A DNA stretch of 36,882 nt from an uncultured Collinsella sp. (GCA_937969105.1 CALBUZ010000112.1:1-36882), one strand, 5' to 3'. Shown: positions 6,341-16,690, counted from the first letter of the stretch. Translations and numbers: made by a program. The notes: generated by a model from the letters alone, not told the origin.

Positions 6341-8122
6341 TTACTCGTTGAGTAGCCTTACGGCTTCGGCGACCATGTTCTCGACCGTCATGCCGTTCTG
6401 CGCGAGCAGTTCGTTGGGGTCGTAGCGGTCGGGGAAGCCCTTGGCGATGCCGAAGGTGCGGGTGCGCAGCGGCGTGCAGGCCAAATAACATGCCACGCGT
6501 TCGCCCCAGCCGCCGTCCAAGATGCCGTCCTCGAGGGTGACGACAACGCGATGCTCGGCGGCAAGGCTGTCGAGGAACTTGCGGTCGAGCTCGGTTGCAA
6601 AGCGCGGGTTGACGAGCGTGGCCTCGATGCCGTACTCGGCGGCCAAGCGGTTTGCCACGCGCTCGCCCAGCTCAAAGAAATCGCCAAGTGCGAGCACGGC
6701 AACGTCGCGGCCCTGACGCACCGCGTTGTAGCGAACGGCGCTGTAGTCGGTGTCCTCGGTGGGCGCCAAGTCGGGGCGGCTAACAAGGCCGATGCCCGGT
6801 ACGCGGATCGCCGCGGGATGCTCGCGGTGGTCGAGCGACCAGCTCAGCATGGACAGGTATTCCTCCATGCAGGCCGGCGCCAAGTAGTGCATGTTGGGAA
6901 GTCCGCCCAGCATGGAAATATCAAAGAACGAGAGGTGCGTCTCGGATGTGGTGCCAAAGATCGACGCGCCAAACACCAGGATGGTTGCGGGGGCGTCGTT
7001 GAGGCACAGGTCGTGCCACAGCTCGTCGTAGGCGCGCTGCAAAAACGTGCCGTACACACCAAAGACTGGCTTGGCGCCCGAGCGCGCAAGCGCGGTGGCA
7101 AAGGTCACGGCGTGCTCCTCGGCAATGCCCACATCGACGAACTGTTTGCCGGCGGCAGCGCGAAGCTCGGGTGTAAAGCCCATGATGTAGGGCGTGGCGG
7201 CCGTGATGCCCACGACCTGCGGATCGCGCTCGATGGCGGCGCTGAGCGCCTCGCCTGTAATGTCGGCATAGGTGCGCGGTGCGGGCTCGCTCGGATGGCC
7301 CGGGCAGAGCTTGCGCCCGGTCGCCATGTCAAACGGACCAACGTGGTGCCAGCGCTCGGGGTCGTTTTGGGCCGGCTCAAAGCCCTTGCCCTTGGCGGTC
7401 GAGACGTGGAGCACGATGGGATGATCGATATTGCGCAGTTCCTGCAGCGCGTCGACGAGGGCCAACACATCGTTACCGGCGTCTAGATAGCGGTAGTCGA
7501 GCCCCATCGCGCGGAAAACGTTGCGCTCACAGGTGCCGTTGCTGGCGCGCAGCTCGGTCAGATTACGATACAGGCCGCCATGGTTCTCGGCAATGGACTG
7601 GTCGTTATCGTTGACGATGATGATCAGGTTGCTATCGAGTTCGGCGGCATTGTTGAAGCCCTCAAACGCCAGGCCACCCGAAAGCGAGCCGTCGCCAATA
7701 ACAGTAATGACGTTATACGTGTCACCCGCCAGGTCGCGCGCGTGGGCAAGGCCGCAGCCCAAGCTCACCGAGGTCGAGGTATGCCCTATGGCAAACAGGT
7801 CATGCTCAGACTCGTCGGGATTGGCAAAGCCAGAAGCCTCACCATAACGCTCCGGATCGATATAAGTGTACGCGCGCCCCGTCAGCGCCTTGTGGGCGTA
7901 GGTCTGGTGCGAAACGTCAAAGACAATCTTGTCGATGGGGGAGTTAAACACGCGATGAAGCGCAACCGTAAGCTCAACGACGCCCAGGTTGGGGGCAACG
8001 TGCCCGCCGACGGCGGCGGAGCTTTCGAGGATTGCCTGGCGGATCTCGCCGCAGAGCAGCGGAAGCTCGGCGCGGTCGAGAGCCTTGACGTCCTCGGGCG
8101 TTGTCGTTTGCGTAAGCAGCAT
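6341..8122 (-). CDS. 1-deoxy-D-xylulose-5-phosphate synthase-like TPP enzyme, divergent acceptor site
   Basis: 593 residues, somewhat shorter than canonical Dxs (about 620). The thiamine-diphosphate parts are well kept: HVAPNLGVVELTVAL with His41, GDGSLSGGLAFEGFNN at about 143-158, NDND at 171-174, KGKGFEPA and WHHVGPFD at about 244-265, and DVGIAEEHAVTF with the catalytic Glu336. The acceptor region differs. Where E. coli Dxs has DRAGIVGADGQTH, this protein has FGASIFGTTSETH (384-396). Arg420 and Asp427 of E. coli are therefore replaced by Gly385 and Thr392. Arg478 (AVRYPRG) becomes Gly443 (AIRVPGI). Those residues hold the glyceraldehyde-3-phosphate acceptor in the known enzyme. So it is clearly a Dxs-fold enzyme, but its acceptor may be different. 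No other isoprenoid gene is nearby. The ATG has only a weak, distant GGAG upstream. Confidence 0.8.
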   Translation of the reverse strand: MLLTQTTTPEDVKALDRAELPLLCGEIRQAILESSAAVGGHVAPNLGVVELTVALHRVFNSPIDKIVFDVSHQTYAHKALTGRAYTYIDPERYGEASGFANPDESEHDLFAIGHTSTSVSLGCGLAHARDLAGDTYNVITVIGDGSLSGGLAFEGFNNAAELDSNLIIIVNDNDQSIAENHGGLYRNLTELRASNGTCERNVFRAMGLDYRYLDAGNDVLALVDALQELRNIDHPIVLHVSTAKGKGFEPAQNDPERWHHVGPFDMATGRKLCPGHPSEPAPRTYADITGEALSAAIERDPQVVGITAATPYIMGFTPELRAAAGKQFVDVGIAEEHAVTFATALARSGAKPVFGVYGTFLQRAYDELWHDLCLNDAPATILVFGASIFGTTSETHLSFFDISMLGGLPNMHYLAPACMEEYLSMLSWSLDHREHPAAIRVPGIGLVSRPDLAPTEDTDYSAVRYNAVRQGRDVAVLALGDFFELGERVANRLAAEYGIEATLVNPRFATELDRKFLDSLAAEHRVVVTLEDGILDGGWGERVACYLACTPLRTRTFGIAKGFPDRYDPNELLAQNGMTVENMVAEAVRLLNE

Positions 8123-8350
8123 CGTTGTGGGTTACTCCATGCGAATCGAGCACCGGCGCTCCCTCGGCCGGCACAATTGCACAAAACAGTCTCGCACATT
8201 TTGGCGTTTGATATGTGACGGCGGCGCGGTAATTCGACAACTGGTGGGGCAAAACGTTTTGTCCGATGCCATACTGATAGGTTCCATGATGATTTTATTC
8301 AATGCGTGCAGGCCGTGGCTTGTCGCCGTGAGCCGCTGGAAGGAGGCAGC

Positions 8351-8887
8351 ATGTCCGATGTCGTTCGTGCCGAGAAAATCGCGTGCGAAGTGGACCATGC
8401 TGCCCGTCAACTGGCACAGGCGGGCCGTCTGGACCTGACGCGCGAGTTTATCCAGCATGGCGATGTGACGGTGTATACGCATGTGACCTCGGTAGCGCAG
8501 GCGAGTCTGTCCTTTGCCGAGCGCTTGGGCCGCGTCGGTGTCTCGGTTGACCGCGCCTCGTTGCTGCGCGGGGCCCTGCTGCACGATTACTTTCTCTATG
8601 ACTGGCACGATCCCGACCCAAGCCATCGGCTGCATGGCTTTCGCCACCCGTTTTTTGCCCTGGCACGTGCGGAGGAAGATTTTGAGCTGACGCCGCGCGA
8701 ACGGAATATTATCGTGCGGCATATGTTTCCGCTGGTGCCAGTGCCGCCGACGTGTCGTGAAGCTTGGATTGTATGCCTGGCAGATAAATGGTGCGCTCTG
8801 CGCGAGACGGTTGCCGGCCGCCTGCCGCGCAAGGACGAGGCGGACGATGACGTGAGTAAAGCATCGAGCGAAAAGAGGAGAGGGTAG
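8351..8887 (+). CDS. HD-domain phosphohydrolase family protein
   Basis: 178 residues from the ATG at 8351, which is preceded by GGAGG. An in-frame start at 8306 lacks such a site. The metal-binding pattern of HD hydrolases can be read in order: His44 (VYTHVTSVAQ), His78-Asp79 (GALLHDYFLYDW), His124 (IIVRHMFP) and Asp145 (CLADKWCAL). The C-terminal 25 residues are charged and probably disordered. HD proteins cleave phosphate esters of nucleotides or other substrates; this one cannot be assigned a substrate. The next gene starts three bases after its stop, so both are probably co-transcribed, and the product may act on something at the membrane. Confidence 0.8.
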   Translation: MSDVVRAEKIACEVDHAARQLAQAGRLDLTREFIQHGDVTVYTHVTSVAQASLSFAERLGRVGVSVDRASLLRGALLHDYFLYDWHDPDPSHRLHGFRHPFFALARAEEDFELTPRERNIIVRHMFPLVPVPPTCREAWIVCLADKWCALRETVAGRLPRKDEADDDVSKASSEKRRG

Positions 8888-8890
8888 ACG

Positions 8891-10083
<1,193 letters not shown>

Positions 10084-10114
10084 GACAATCTTTCGCCTGA
10101 CGGGCGTGCCTCTC

Positions 10115-10142
10115 TTGGGGTGCGCCCGTTCTCGTCTACAAT
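10115..10142 (+). promoter_or_regulatory. probable promoter of the HAD phosphatase gene
   Basis: TTGGGG (10115-10120) and TACAAT (10137-10142) are 16 bases apart, ending 22 bases before the ATG at 10165. The -35 box overlaps a hairpin (ACGGGCG at about 10099-10105 with CGCCCGT at about 10123-10129) that may be the old terminator of the PII gene. Confidence 0.45.
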
Positions 10143-10164
10143 ATCGTGCAGACGAAGGAGAGGC

Positions 10165-11028
10165 ATGCCCATGATCAAGATGTTTGCGAGTGACTTAGAC
10201 GGAACGCTGCTGAATGCCCTACACGAGGCCGACGGAACCATCCGCCGCGCCATTCGCGAGCTGACCGAAGCCGGGCTGCATGTGGTTCCCGCGACCGGAC
10301 GCTCGACGCTGCCGATCGGCGAACATGGCTTTACAGGTCTGGCACTCGACGCCTGCTGCTCCAACGGATCCATCGTGCGTGACAGCCATGGTGAGGTGCT
10401 CAAGACCTGGACCATCGACCCGCAGGTTATCGAGGAGCTGCTCAAGGCGTTCCCGGACATTTGCTTCGACTGCTCCACGCCCGACGGCATGTTCTCGAGC
10501 GGTTCGTTCGAGATGCACCAGGCGGGTTTTAAGAAGGACAGTCCTATCAAGCGCATCGTGATGCGCGGCATGCGTGCACGTGGCGGGTATCACGAGGAAC
10601 AGTATTTCGACCAGTCGATCGGTGACATCCTGCGCCACGATGTGTGCAAGATCAACTGTCGCGTGACCTCGCCCGAGCTGGAGCGCGACCTTAAGGCGTA
10701 TTTGGCCGAGCGTTCGGACCGCGTGGTCAACGCGCCGTTCGATCCGGTGATGTTCGAGATCACGGACGTGGCGTGCAACAAGGGCGAGAGTGTGGCCTGG
10801 CTGGCGGGTTACTACGGTATTGCCGAGGACGAGGTCGCGGTTTACGGCGACGGCGGCAACGACATCGCCATGCTCAAGCGTTTCCGCCACAGCTACGCGA
10901 CCAAAAACGCAAGCGATGCAGCTAAGGCCGCCGCGAGCGCGACCATCGGCAGCTGCATGGTCCACGCCGTCCCCAAACACATGCTCGCCACCATGCACAA
11001 GCAAAACTCCCGCACCGTCATCGAATAA
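10165..11028 (+). CDS. Cof-type HAD-superfamily phosphatase
   Basis: 287 residues. I chose the ATG at 10165, since AAGGAGAGG stands right before it; an ATG two codons later is also possible. HAD motif I is ASDLDGTLL with the nucleophile Asp10 and Asp12. Motif II is VPATGRS, and motif IV is GDGGNDIAMLK at about 228-238. The mixed cap between them and the length fit the HAD-IIB / Cof subfamily, which dephosphorylates sugar phosphates, nucleotides or similar small metabolites. The substrate cannot be read from sequence. It appears monocistronic, with a promoter-like element upstream. A dispersed hairpin overlaps its stop codon. Confidence 0.9.
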   Translation: MPMIKMFASDLDGTLLNALHEADGTIRRAIRELTEAGLHVVPATGRSTLPIGEHGFTGLALDACCSNGSIVRDSHGEVLKTWTIDPQVIEELLKAFPDICFDCSTPDGMFSSGSFEMHQAGFKKDSPIKRIVMRGMRARGGYHEEQYFDQSIGDILRHDVCKINCRVTSPELERDLKAYLAERSDRVVNAPFDPVMFEITDVACNKGESVAWLAGYYGIAEDEVAVYGDGGNDIAMLKRFRHSYATKNASDAAKAAASATIGSCMVHAVPKHMLATMHKQNSRTVIE

Positions 11029-11058
11029 TGTGACAAAGGGACTGCCCCTTCGTCACAT
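11028..11058. repeat. dispersed G-loop hairpin, copy B
   Basis: Arms ATGTGACAAAG and CTTCGTCACAT (11 bases, one G-U pair in the sense transcript) enclose GGACTGCCC. The left arm begins on the last base of the HAD gene stop codon. No T tract follows, so it is not a typical terminator. Confidence 0.65.
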
Positions 11059-11083
11059 CCAAAATATTGCCTTTACGTGTTGA

Positions 11084-11128
11084 TGCACACGGTGTGCAAT
11101 AATACTCGCACTGTGCAATAGCGCACAG
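11084..11128. promoter_or_regulatory. paired palindromes, probable TetR-family operators
   Basis: TGCACACGGTGTGCA (11084-11098) is a perfect 7+1+7 palindrome. CTGTGC-AATAGC-GCACAG (11111-11128) is a second dyad built from the same GTGC/GCAC half-site. Both lie within 70 bases upstream of the TetR gene start. A TAATAC -10-like box lies between them. The layout suggests autoregulation of the TetR-activase operon. Confidence 0.55.
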
Positions 11129-11149
11129 GCTGAGTAACAAGGAGGACGC

Positions 11150-11860
11150 TTGTCCCAGCTCGAGAAATGCGATCGCCGGTCCCTTCGCTCGCAGCGCGCC
11201 CTTCGCCAGGCACTTGCCAGCGAGCTTGCCGAAAGCGGCGACCTTTCGCGCATTAATGTCGCGTCGCTCACCGAGCGCGCTGGCCTTACGCGCCGCACGT
11301 TCTATTCGCACTACCGCGATATCCCCGACTTTATCAATCAAATCGAGGACGGCTTGCTGGTCGAGATCCGTGAGCGCATTGAGCTCATCACCGCAGCTCA
11401 GCTGCCCGATCTCTATCACAACATCGATGAGCTCGAGCCGGCGCCCGGTTCGGTTGAGCTGCTGCGTTATCTTGCGGCCAACCGCGACTTAATCGGCGCG
11501 CTGCTGGGTCCGGGCGGCGACCAGGCCTTCATTAAAAGGATTATCGACACCGTGCGTGAGGCTGTGGTGCCGCGTGCGCAGACGGGCATTTTGGGCCTGG
11601 CGCTGGGCACGTTCTTTGACTACTACGTCACCTACGTCGTGAGTGCCGAGGTCGGCATGATTCAGCGCTGGTTTGAGCGTGGGCTCACCGAATCGCCCGA
11701 GGCCATGGCGCGCATTATGACGGTGCTCGCTTTTGTGCGCCCCGGCGACCTGTATGGCCAACCCATCGATATCAACGTGCCGGAATACGGCCTGAAGTTA
11801 TTGAACCTGCAGCTCGAGGATACGGCCGACACCGCCGCAACCGTCGAGTCCAACAACTAA
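11150..11860 (+). CDS. TetR/AcrR-family transcriptional regulator
   Basis: 236 residues from a TTG at 11150, chosen because AAGGAGG is six bases upstream. The N-terminal about 55 residues form the TetR DNA-binding domain, with the recognition segment VASLTERAGLTRRTFYSHYRDIPDF. The rest is a helical ligand-binding and dimerisation domain of the TetR C-terminal type, with no similarity I can name more closely. The activase gene starts 11 bases after its stop, so both form one operon. Palindromes at 11084-11128 are the likely target. Ligands of such regulators are often acyl-CoAs or aromatic compounds, but the ligand here is unknown. Confidence 0.85.
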   Translation: MSQLEKCDRRSLRSQRALRQALASELAESGDLSRINVASLTERAGLTRRTFYSHYRDIPDFINQIEDGLLVEIRERIELITAAQLPDLYHNIDELEPAPGSVELLRYLAANRDLIGALLGPGGDQAFIKRIIDTVREAVVPRAQTGILGLALGTFFDYYVTYVVSAEVGMIQRWFERGLTESPEAMARIMTVLAFVRPGDLYGQPIDINVPEYGLKLLNLQLEDTADTAATVESNN

Positions 11861-11871
11861 GAGGAGAGACA

Positions 11872-14800
11872 ATGAGCAAACTCGTCGAGGGCATTAAGGA
11901 CCGTATGGTCGCTGCCGCGCGTGAGGCTGCACCCGCCGTGGTGGACGCCGCGCAGAAGGCTGCGACCGCGGCTGCTGAGAAAGTTGCCGAGGCAGTTGCC
12001 GATGCCAAGAACGCGGCAGGGGAGACGTCCGCCGCTACCGAGCCCGCCACCGCCGCTGAGCCCGTGGCCGCCACCGCCGTCCAGGCCCCCGAAGGCGCGA
12101 TCTTCAACCCCGAGAACGCTCGCGGCAACCTGCACTTGGGCATCGATGTGGGCTCCACCACCGTCAAGCTTGCCGTGCTCAATGACGACAACCAGATCGT
12201 GTACGCCAAGTACCAACGCCACCACACCGACGTCCGCGCCTGCGCCCGCGACCTGTTCGAGGGCGCTGCGACCGTGCTGCCGACGGCCCAGATGACCTGC
12301 GCCATTACCGGCTCGGGCGGCCTGCTGCTGTCCCAGTGGCTCGACCTGGAGTTTGTCCAGGAGGTCATCGCCAGCAAGCGTGCCGTCGAGACCCTCATCC
12401 CGGCCACCGATGTCGCCATCGAGCTGGGCGGCGAGGACGCCAAGATCATCTACTTCGACAACGGGATCGAGCAGCGCATGAACGGCACCTGCGCCGGCGG
12501 CACGGGCGCGTTCATCGACCAGATGGCAACCCTGCTGCACACCGATGCCAGTGGCCTCAACAAGCTCGCGGCCAACGCCACCACCATCTATCCCATTGCC
12601 AGCCGCTGCGGCGTTTTTGCCAAGACCGACGTCCAGCCGCTGCTCAACGAGGGCGCCCGCCCCGAGGACGTGGCCGCCTCCATCTTTCAGGCTGTCGTGA
12701 CCCAGACCATCTCGGGCCTGGCTTGCGGCCGTCCCATCCGCGGCAACGTCGCCTTCCTGGGCGGCCCGCTGCAGTACCTCTCCGAGCTGCGCCACCGCTT
12801 CTACCTCACGCTCAACCTGGACGAGGAGCACCGTATCGTGCCCCAAAACGCTCACCTGTTTGTGGCGAGCGGCGCTGCCATGGCACACGAGTCCAACAAG
12901 CTCAGCACGTTCCCGCAGCTCATCGAGGCTATCGACAGCCTGGGTGACACACAGGGTGCCGAGGTCGAGCGTTTGGACCCGCTCTTTGCCACCGACGAGG
13001 ACTTCGCCGAGTTCAAAACCCGCCACGACCAGGAAGTCGTCCCCAAGGGCAAGCTCGACGGCTACACCGGCCGCGTGTTCATCGGCATCGACGCCGGCTC
13101 CACCACCATGAAGGCCGCGCTCGTGGGCGAGGACGGTCAGCTGCTGCACACCTGGTACGGCAACAACAACGGCGACATCCTGGGCACGGCCAAGGTCATC
13201 ATGGCCGATTTCTACAACCACATCCCCGCCGGCTGCACCATCGGCCACGTGACCACCACGGGCTACGGCGAGGCGCTGCTCATCGAGGCCCTCAAGGCCG
13301 ACTCCGGCGAGATCGAGACTGTCGCGCACCTGCGCGGCGCCAAGGCGTTCCTGCCCGGCGTCGAGTTCATTCTGGACATTGGCGGCCAGGACATGAAGTG
13401 CCTGCGCGTCAAGGACGGCGTTATCGAGCACATCATGCTCAACGAGGCCTGCTCGTCGGGTTGCGGTAGCTTTATCGAGAGCTTCGCCGTGTCTATGAAC
13501 ATGGACGTGCGCGCGTTCGCCAACGCCGCCATCCATGCTAAGGCCCCCGTCGACCTGGGCAGCCGCTGCACGGTCTTTATGAACTCGCGCGTCAAGCAGG
13601 CGCAAAAGGAAGGCGCCACGGTGGGTGACATCGCGGCCGGCCTGTCCTATTCCGTCATCAAGAATGCCCTGTTCAAGGTCATTAAGCTGCGCGACCCCAA
13701 GGAGATCGGCAGCCAGGTGATCGTCCAGGGCGGCACCTTTATGTCCGATGCCACGCTGCGCGCGTTTGAGCAGCTCACCGGCGTTCACGCCGTGCGTCCC
13801 GACATCGCCGGCTGCATGGGCGCCTACGGTGCGGCCCTGCTCGCCCGCGATCGTGCCGGTGCCGACGGCACCTCGACCATCCTTTCGGCCGAGGACATCG
13901 CGCACCTCACCGTGACGCAAAAGCACGTCCGCTGCGGCCGTTGCTCCAACAACTGCCAGCTTACCGTCAACGACTTTGGCGGCGGCAGGCGCTTTATCAC
14001 CGGCAACCGCTGCGAGAAGGGCGCCGGCCACAAGAAGCAGAAGACCGAGGCCCCCAACCTCTTCAAAAAGAAAAACGAGCTGCTCTTTAACCGCGAGGTG
14101 CTGAGCCCCGACGAGGCTCCGCGCGGCACCGTCGGCATCCCCCGCGCGCTCAACATGTACGAGAACTACCCCTTCTGGCACGCGTTCTTTACGCGCCTGG
14201 GCTTTAGCGTGCAGCTGTCCGACCAGTCGAGCAAAAAGACCTACCAGGCGGGCATCGAGTCCATGCCGTCCGAGAGCGTGTGCTACCCGGCAAAGATGAG
14301 CCACGGCCACGTGATGAACCTTATCGACCGCGATGTCGACTTTATCTGGATGCCGTGCGTGCGCTGGGAGCGCAAGGAGGATCCGACCGCCGGTAACTGC
14401 TATAACTGCCCCATCGTCATGAGCTATCCCACGGCGTTGGCACTCAACATCGACGAGATCCGCGAGCAGAACATCGAGTTCCTGTATCCGTTTGTGCCCT
14501 ATCACGACAAGACCGAGCTCAAGCGTCGCCTGTACCAGGTGCTCGCCGTCGACCGCGTGGCCGATGCTGAGGCCGGTCGCGGTCGCGTGCGCGGTCCCAA
14601 GATCACGCGCTCCGAGGTCGATGCCGCTGTCAACGCTGCCTTTGAGGCCGATGCGCGTTTCCACGAGGATATCCAGACCATGGGCGAGGAGGCCCTTAAG
14701 TGGGTCGAGGACCACGGTGGTCACGGCATCGTGCTCGCCGGTCGTCCCTACCATAACGACCCCGAGATCAATCATGCCCTGCCCGAGCTTATCTCGAGCT

Positions 14801-16659
14801 TTGGCTTTGCGGTCTTTACCGAGGATTCGCTCGCGCACCTGGTAAAGCCCGAGCGCCCCATCCGCGTCGTTGACCAGTGGATGTACCACAGCCGCCTGTA
14901 CGCCGTCGCCCGTTTTGTGACGATGCGCAACGACCTGGACCTGATCCAGCTCAACTCTTTCGGCTGCGGTCTGGACGCTCTGACCACCGACCAGGTGCAG
15001 GAAATCCTTGAGGCCAGCGGCAAGATCTACACCGTGCTCAAGATTGACGAGGTGTCCAACTTGGGCGCCGCGCGCATCCGCATCCGCTCGCTCATGGCGG
15101 CGCTCAAGGACCAGGAGGCCGAGCGCCTGGCCGATGCCACGGCAGCGGGCGAGGCCTACGAGCAGGGCGATGCCGCGCCGGTGGCCCCCTCCACGGATGC
15201 CCCCGCGTTCGCGAGCCGTAAGTACACGTTCGAGGCGCAGCGCGAGAGTGCTTCGACCGCATGGCCCAAGGTGCCCTTTACCGAGCAGATGCGTGAGGAG
15301 GGCTACACCATCCTGTGCCCGCAGATGGCGCCGATCCACTTTGACCTGGTCAAAGAGGTGTTCCGTGGTGCTGGCTACAACTTGGAGCTGCTGCCCTCGA
15401 CCGATCACGACGCCGTCGAGGCCGGCCTGCGCTACGTGAACAACGACATCTGCTACCCGTCGATCCTGGTGACGGGCCAGATTATGGAGGCCATTGAGAG
15501 CGGTCGGTACGACCTGTCCAAGACGGCTGTGGTCATCAGCCAGACCGGCGGCGGCTGCCGTGCCACCAACTACATTGCGCTCATCCGCAAGGCCCTGCGC
15601 GAGAGCGGCCACCCCGAGATTCCGGTGATCTCGCTTTCGGCCGTGGCGCTGGGCGAGGACAACCCCGGCTTTAAGATTACGCCGGCGCTGCTTAAGCAGG
15701 CCGTGTACGCGGTGCTCTTTGGCGACGTGATGATGCAGATGCTCTACCGCTGCCGTCCGTACGAGGCCACGCCCGGTGCCGCCAACGCACTCTACGAGGA
15801 GTACATGGCGCGCGCCCGCAAGCTGGCGCCCAAGTTCAACCGCCACAACTACACCAAGCTGTGCCGCGAGGCCATCCGTGCGTTCGACACCATGCCGCTC
15901 GTGGGCGAGGGCGCCAAGCCGCGCGTGGGCGTGGTTGGCGAGATCCTGGTCAAGTTCCATCCCACGGCCAACAACCACGTTGTCGATGTCATTGAGCGCG
16001 AGGGCTGTGAGGCTGTGGTGCCGGGACTGCTCGACTTCTTCCTGTACTCCATGAGCAACGCCGAGCTGCAGAAGGACGAGCTGGGAAGCTCTGCTACCAC
16101 GCGCGCTGGCATGCAGGCGCTCATCAAGCTGGTGGACTGGATGCGCACGCCGGTGGAGGAGATGCTCGAAAAGTCCCGCCGCTTTGAGGCGCCCGAGCGC
16201 ATCGGCACCATGGCCGACAAGGCCCGCACGGTGCTTTCGGTGTGCAACAACATGGGCGAGGGCTGGTTGCTCACGGCCGAGATGCTCGACCTGATTGATC
16301 ACGGTGCGCCCAACATCATCTGCACGCAGCCCTTTGCGTGCCTGCCTAACCACGTGGTGGGTAAGGCGGTGATCAAGGAACTGCGCCGCCAGCATCCCGA
16401 GAGTAACATTGTCGCGGTGGACTACGACCCCGGCGCGTCCGAGGTTAACCAGCTTAACCGCATTAAGCTCATGATCAGCGTGGCCAAGGAAAACATGCGC
16501 GCCGGCAAGGGCTTTAAGCTCGAGAAGGTGGCGCCGCTCGCGATGGACGAGGTCACCGGCCAGATGCGTGCCCATGATGGCTGCGTGAGCTGTGGCTCGG
16601 TCGACGAGAGTGCCGTGGCGTCGGTCGCTGAGCGCCTTGGACGCGGCATTAAGAAGTAG
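11872..16659 (+). CDS. giant 2-hydroxyacyl-CoA dehydratase activase (two BcrAD/BadFG ATPase domains plus HgdB-like region)
   Basis: 1595 residues. Residues 1-80 are an Ala/Glu-rich, helical, low-complexity leader. The first ASKHA ATPase domain starts with LGIDVGSTTVKLAV at about 89 and has the Fe-S ligand motifs MNGTCAGGTG (Cys207) and SRCGVF (Cys246). A second ATPase domain starts with IGIDAGSTTMKAAL at about 404, with Cys527 and Cys531 in CSSGCGSF and Cys566 in SRCTVF. A four-cysteine cluster follows (Cys688, 691, 695, 714). Then comes the DUF2229/CoA-enzyme-activase region (ESMPSESVCYPAKMSHGHV) and an HgdB-like part (LCPQMAPIHFDLV). The C-terminus has a further Cys1571-x2-Cys1574 pair. In known systems the activase uses ATP to inject a high-energy electron from its [4Fe-4S] cluster into a dehydratase. 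No dehydratase alpha/beta genes are in this window, so the partner is unknown. Confidence 0.88.
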   Translation: MSKLVEGIKDRMVAAAREAAPAVVDAAQKAATAAAEKVAEAVADAKNAAGETSAATEPATAAEPVAATAVQAPEGAIFNPENARGNLHLGIDVGSTTVKLAVLNDDNQIVYAKYQRHHTDVRACARDLFEGAATVLPTAQMTCAITGSGGLLLSQWLDLEFVQEVIASKRAVETLIPATDVAIELGGEDAKIIYFDNGIEQRMNGTCAGGTGAFIDQMATLLHTDASGLNKLAANATTIYPIASRCGVFAKTDVQPLLNEGARPEDVAASIFQAVVTQTISGLACGRPIRGNVAFLGGPLQYLSELRHRFYLTLNLDEEHRIVPQNAHLFVASGAAMAHESNKLSTFPQLIEAIDSLGDTQGAEVERLDPLFATDEDFAEFKTRHDQEVVPKGKLDGYTGRVFIGIDAGSTTMKAALVGEDGQLLHTWYGNNNGDILGTAKVIMADFYNHIPAGCTIGHVTTTGYGEALLIEALKADSGEIETVAHLRGAKAFLPGVEFILDIGGQDMKCLRVKDGVIEHIMLNEACSSGCGSFIESFAVSMNMDVRAFANAAIHAKAPVDLGSRCTVFMNSRVKQAQKEGATVGDIAAGLSYSVIKNALFKVIKLRDPKEIGSQVIVQGGTFMSDATLRAFEQLTGVHAVRPDIAGCMGAYGAALLARDRAGADGTSTILSAEDIAHLTVTQKHVRCGRCSNNCQLTVNDFGGGRRFITGNRCEKGAGHKKQKTEAPNLFKKKNELLFNREVLSPDEAPRGTVGIPRALNMYENYPFWHAFFTRLGFSVQLSDQSSKKTYQAGIESMPSESVCYPAKMSHGHVMNLIDRDVDFIWMPCVRWERKEDPTAGNCYNCPIVMSYPTALALNIDEIREQNIEFLYPFVPYHDKTELKRRLYQVLAVDRVADAEAGRGRVRGPKITRSEVDAAVNAAFEADARFHEDIQTMGEEALKWVEDHGGHGIVLAGRPYHNDPEINHALPELISSFGFAVFTEDSLAHLVKPERPIRVVDQWMYHSRLYAVARFVTMRNDLDLIQLNSFGCGLDALTTDQVQEILEASGKIYTVLKIDEVSNLGAARIRIRSLMAALKDQEAERLADATAAGEAYEQGDAAPVAPSTDAPAFASRKYTFEAQRESASTAWPKVPFTEQMREEGYTILCPQMAPIHFDLVKEVFRGAGYNLELLPSTDHDAVEAGLRYVNNDICYPSILVTGQIMEAIESGRYDLSKTAVVISQTGGGCRATNYIALIRKALRESGHPEIPVISLSAVALGEDNPGFKITPALLKQAVYAVLFGDVMMQMLYRCRPYEATPGAANALYEEYMARARKLAPKFNRHNYTKLCREAIRAFDTMPLVGEGAKPRVGVVGEILVKFHPTANNHVVDVIEREGCEAVVPGLLDFFLYSMSNAELQKDELGSSATTRAGMQALIKLVDWMRTPVEEMLEKSRRFEAPERIGTMADKARTVLSVCNNMGEGWLLTAEMLDLIDHGAPNIICTQPFACLPNHVVGKAVIKELRRQHPESNIVAVDYDPGASEVNQLNRIKLMISVAKENMRAGKGFKLEKVAPLAMDEVTGQMRAHDGCVSCGSVDESAVASVAERLGRGIKK

Positions 16660-16690
16660 CTTGCCTGCTATGGGCTAGATATGAGACAAG

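Noticed and set aside
11857..16575. Open frame of 1572 codons on the minus strand, antisense to the activase
   Set aside because: It is a shadow of strong codon bias in a very GC-rich gene. It has no ribosome-binding site, and the translation is an Ala/Gly/His/Val/Arg-rich string without recognisable domains.
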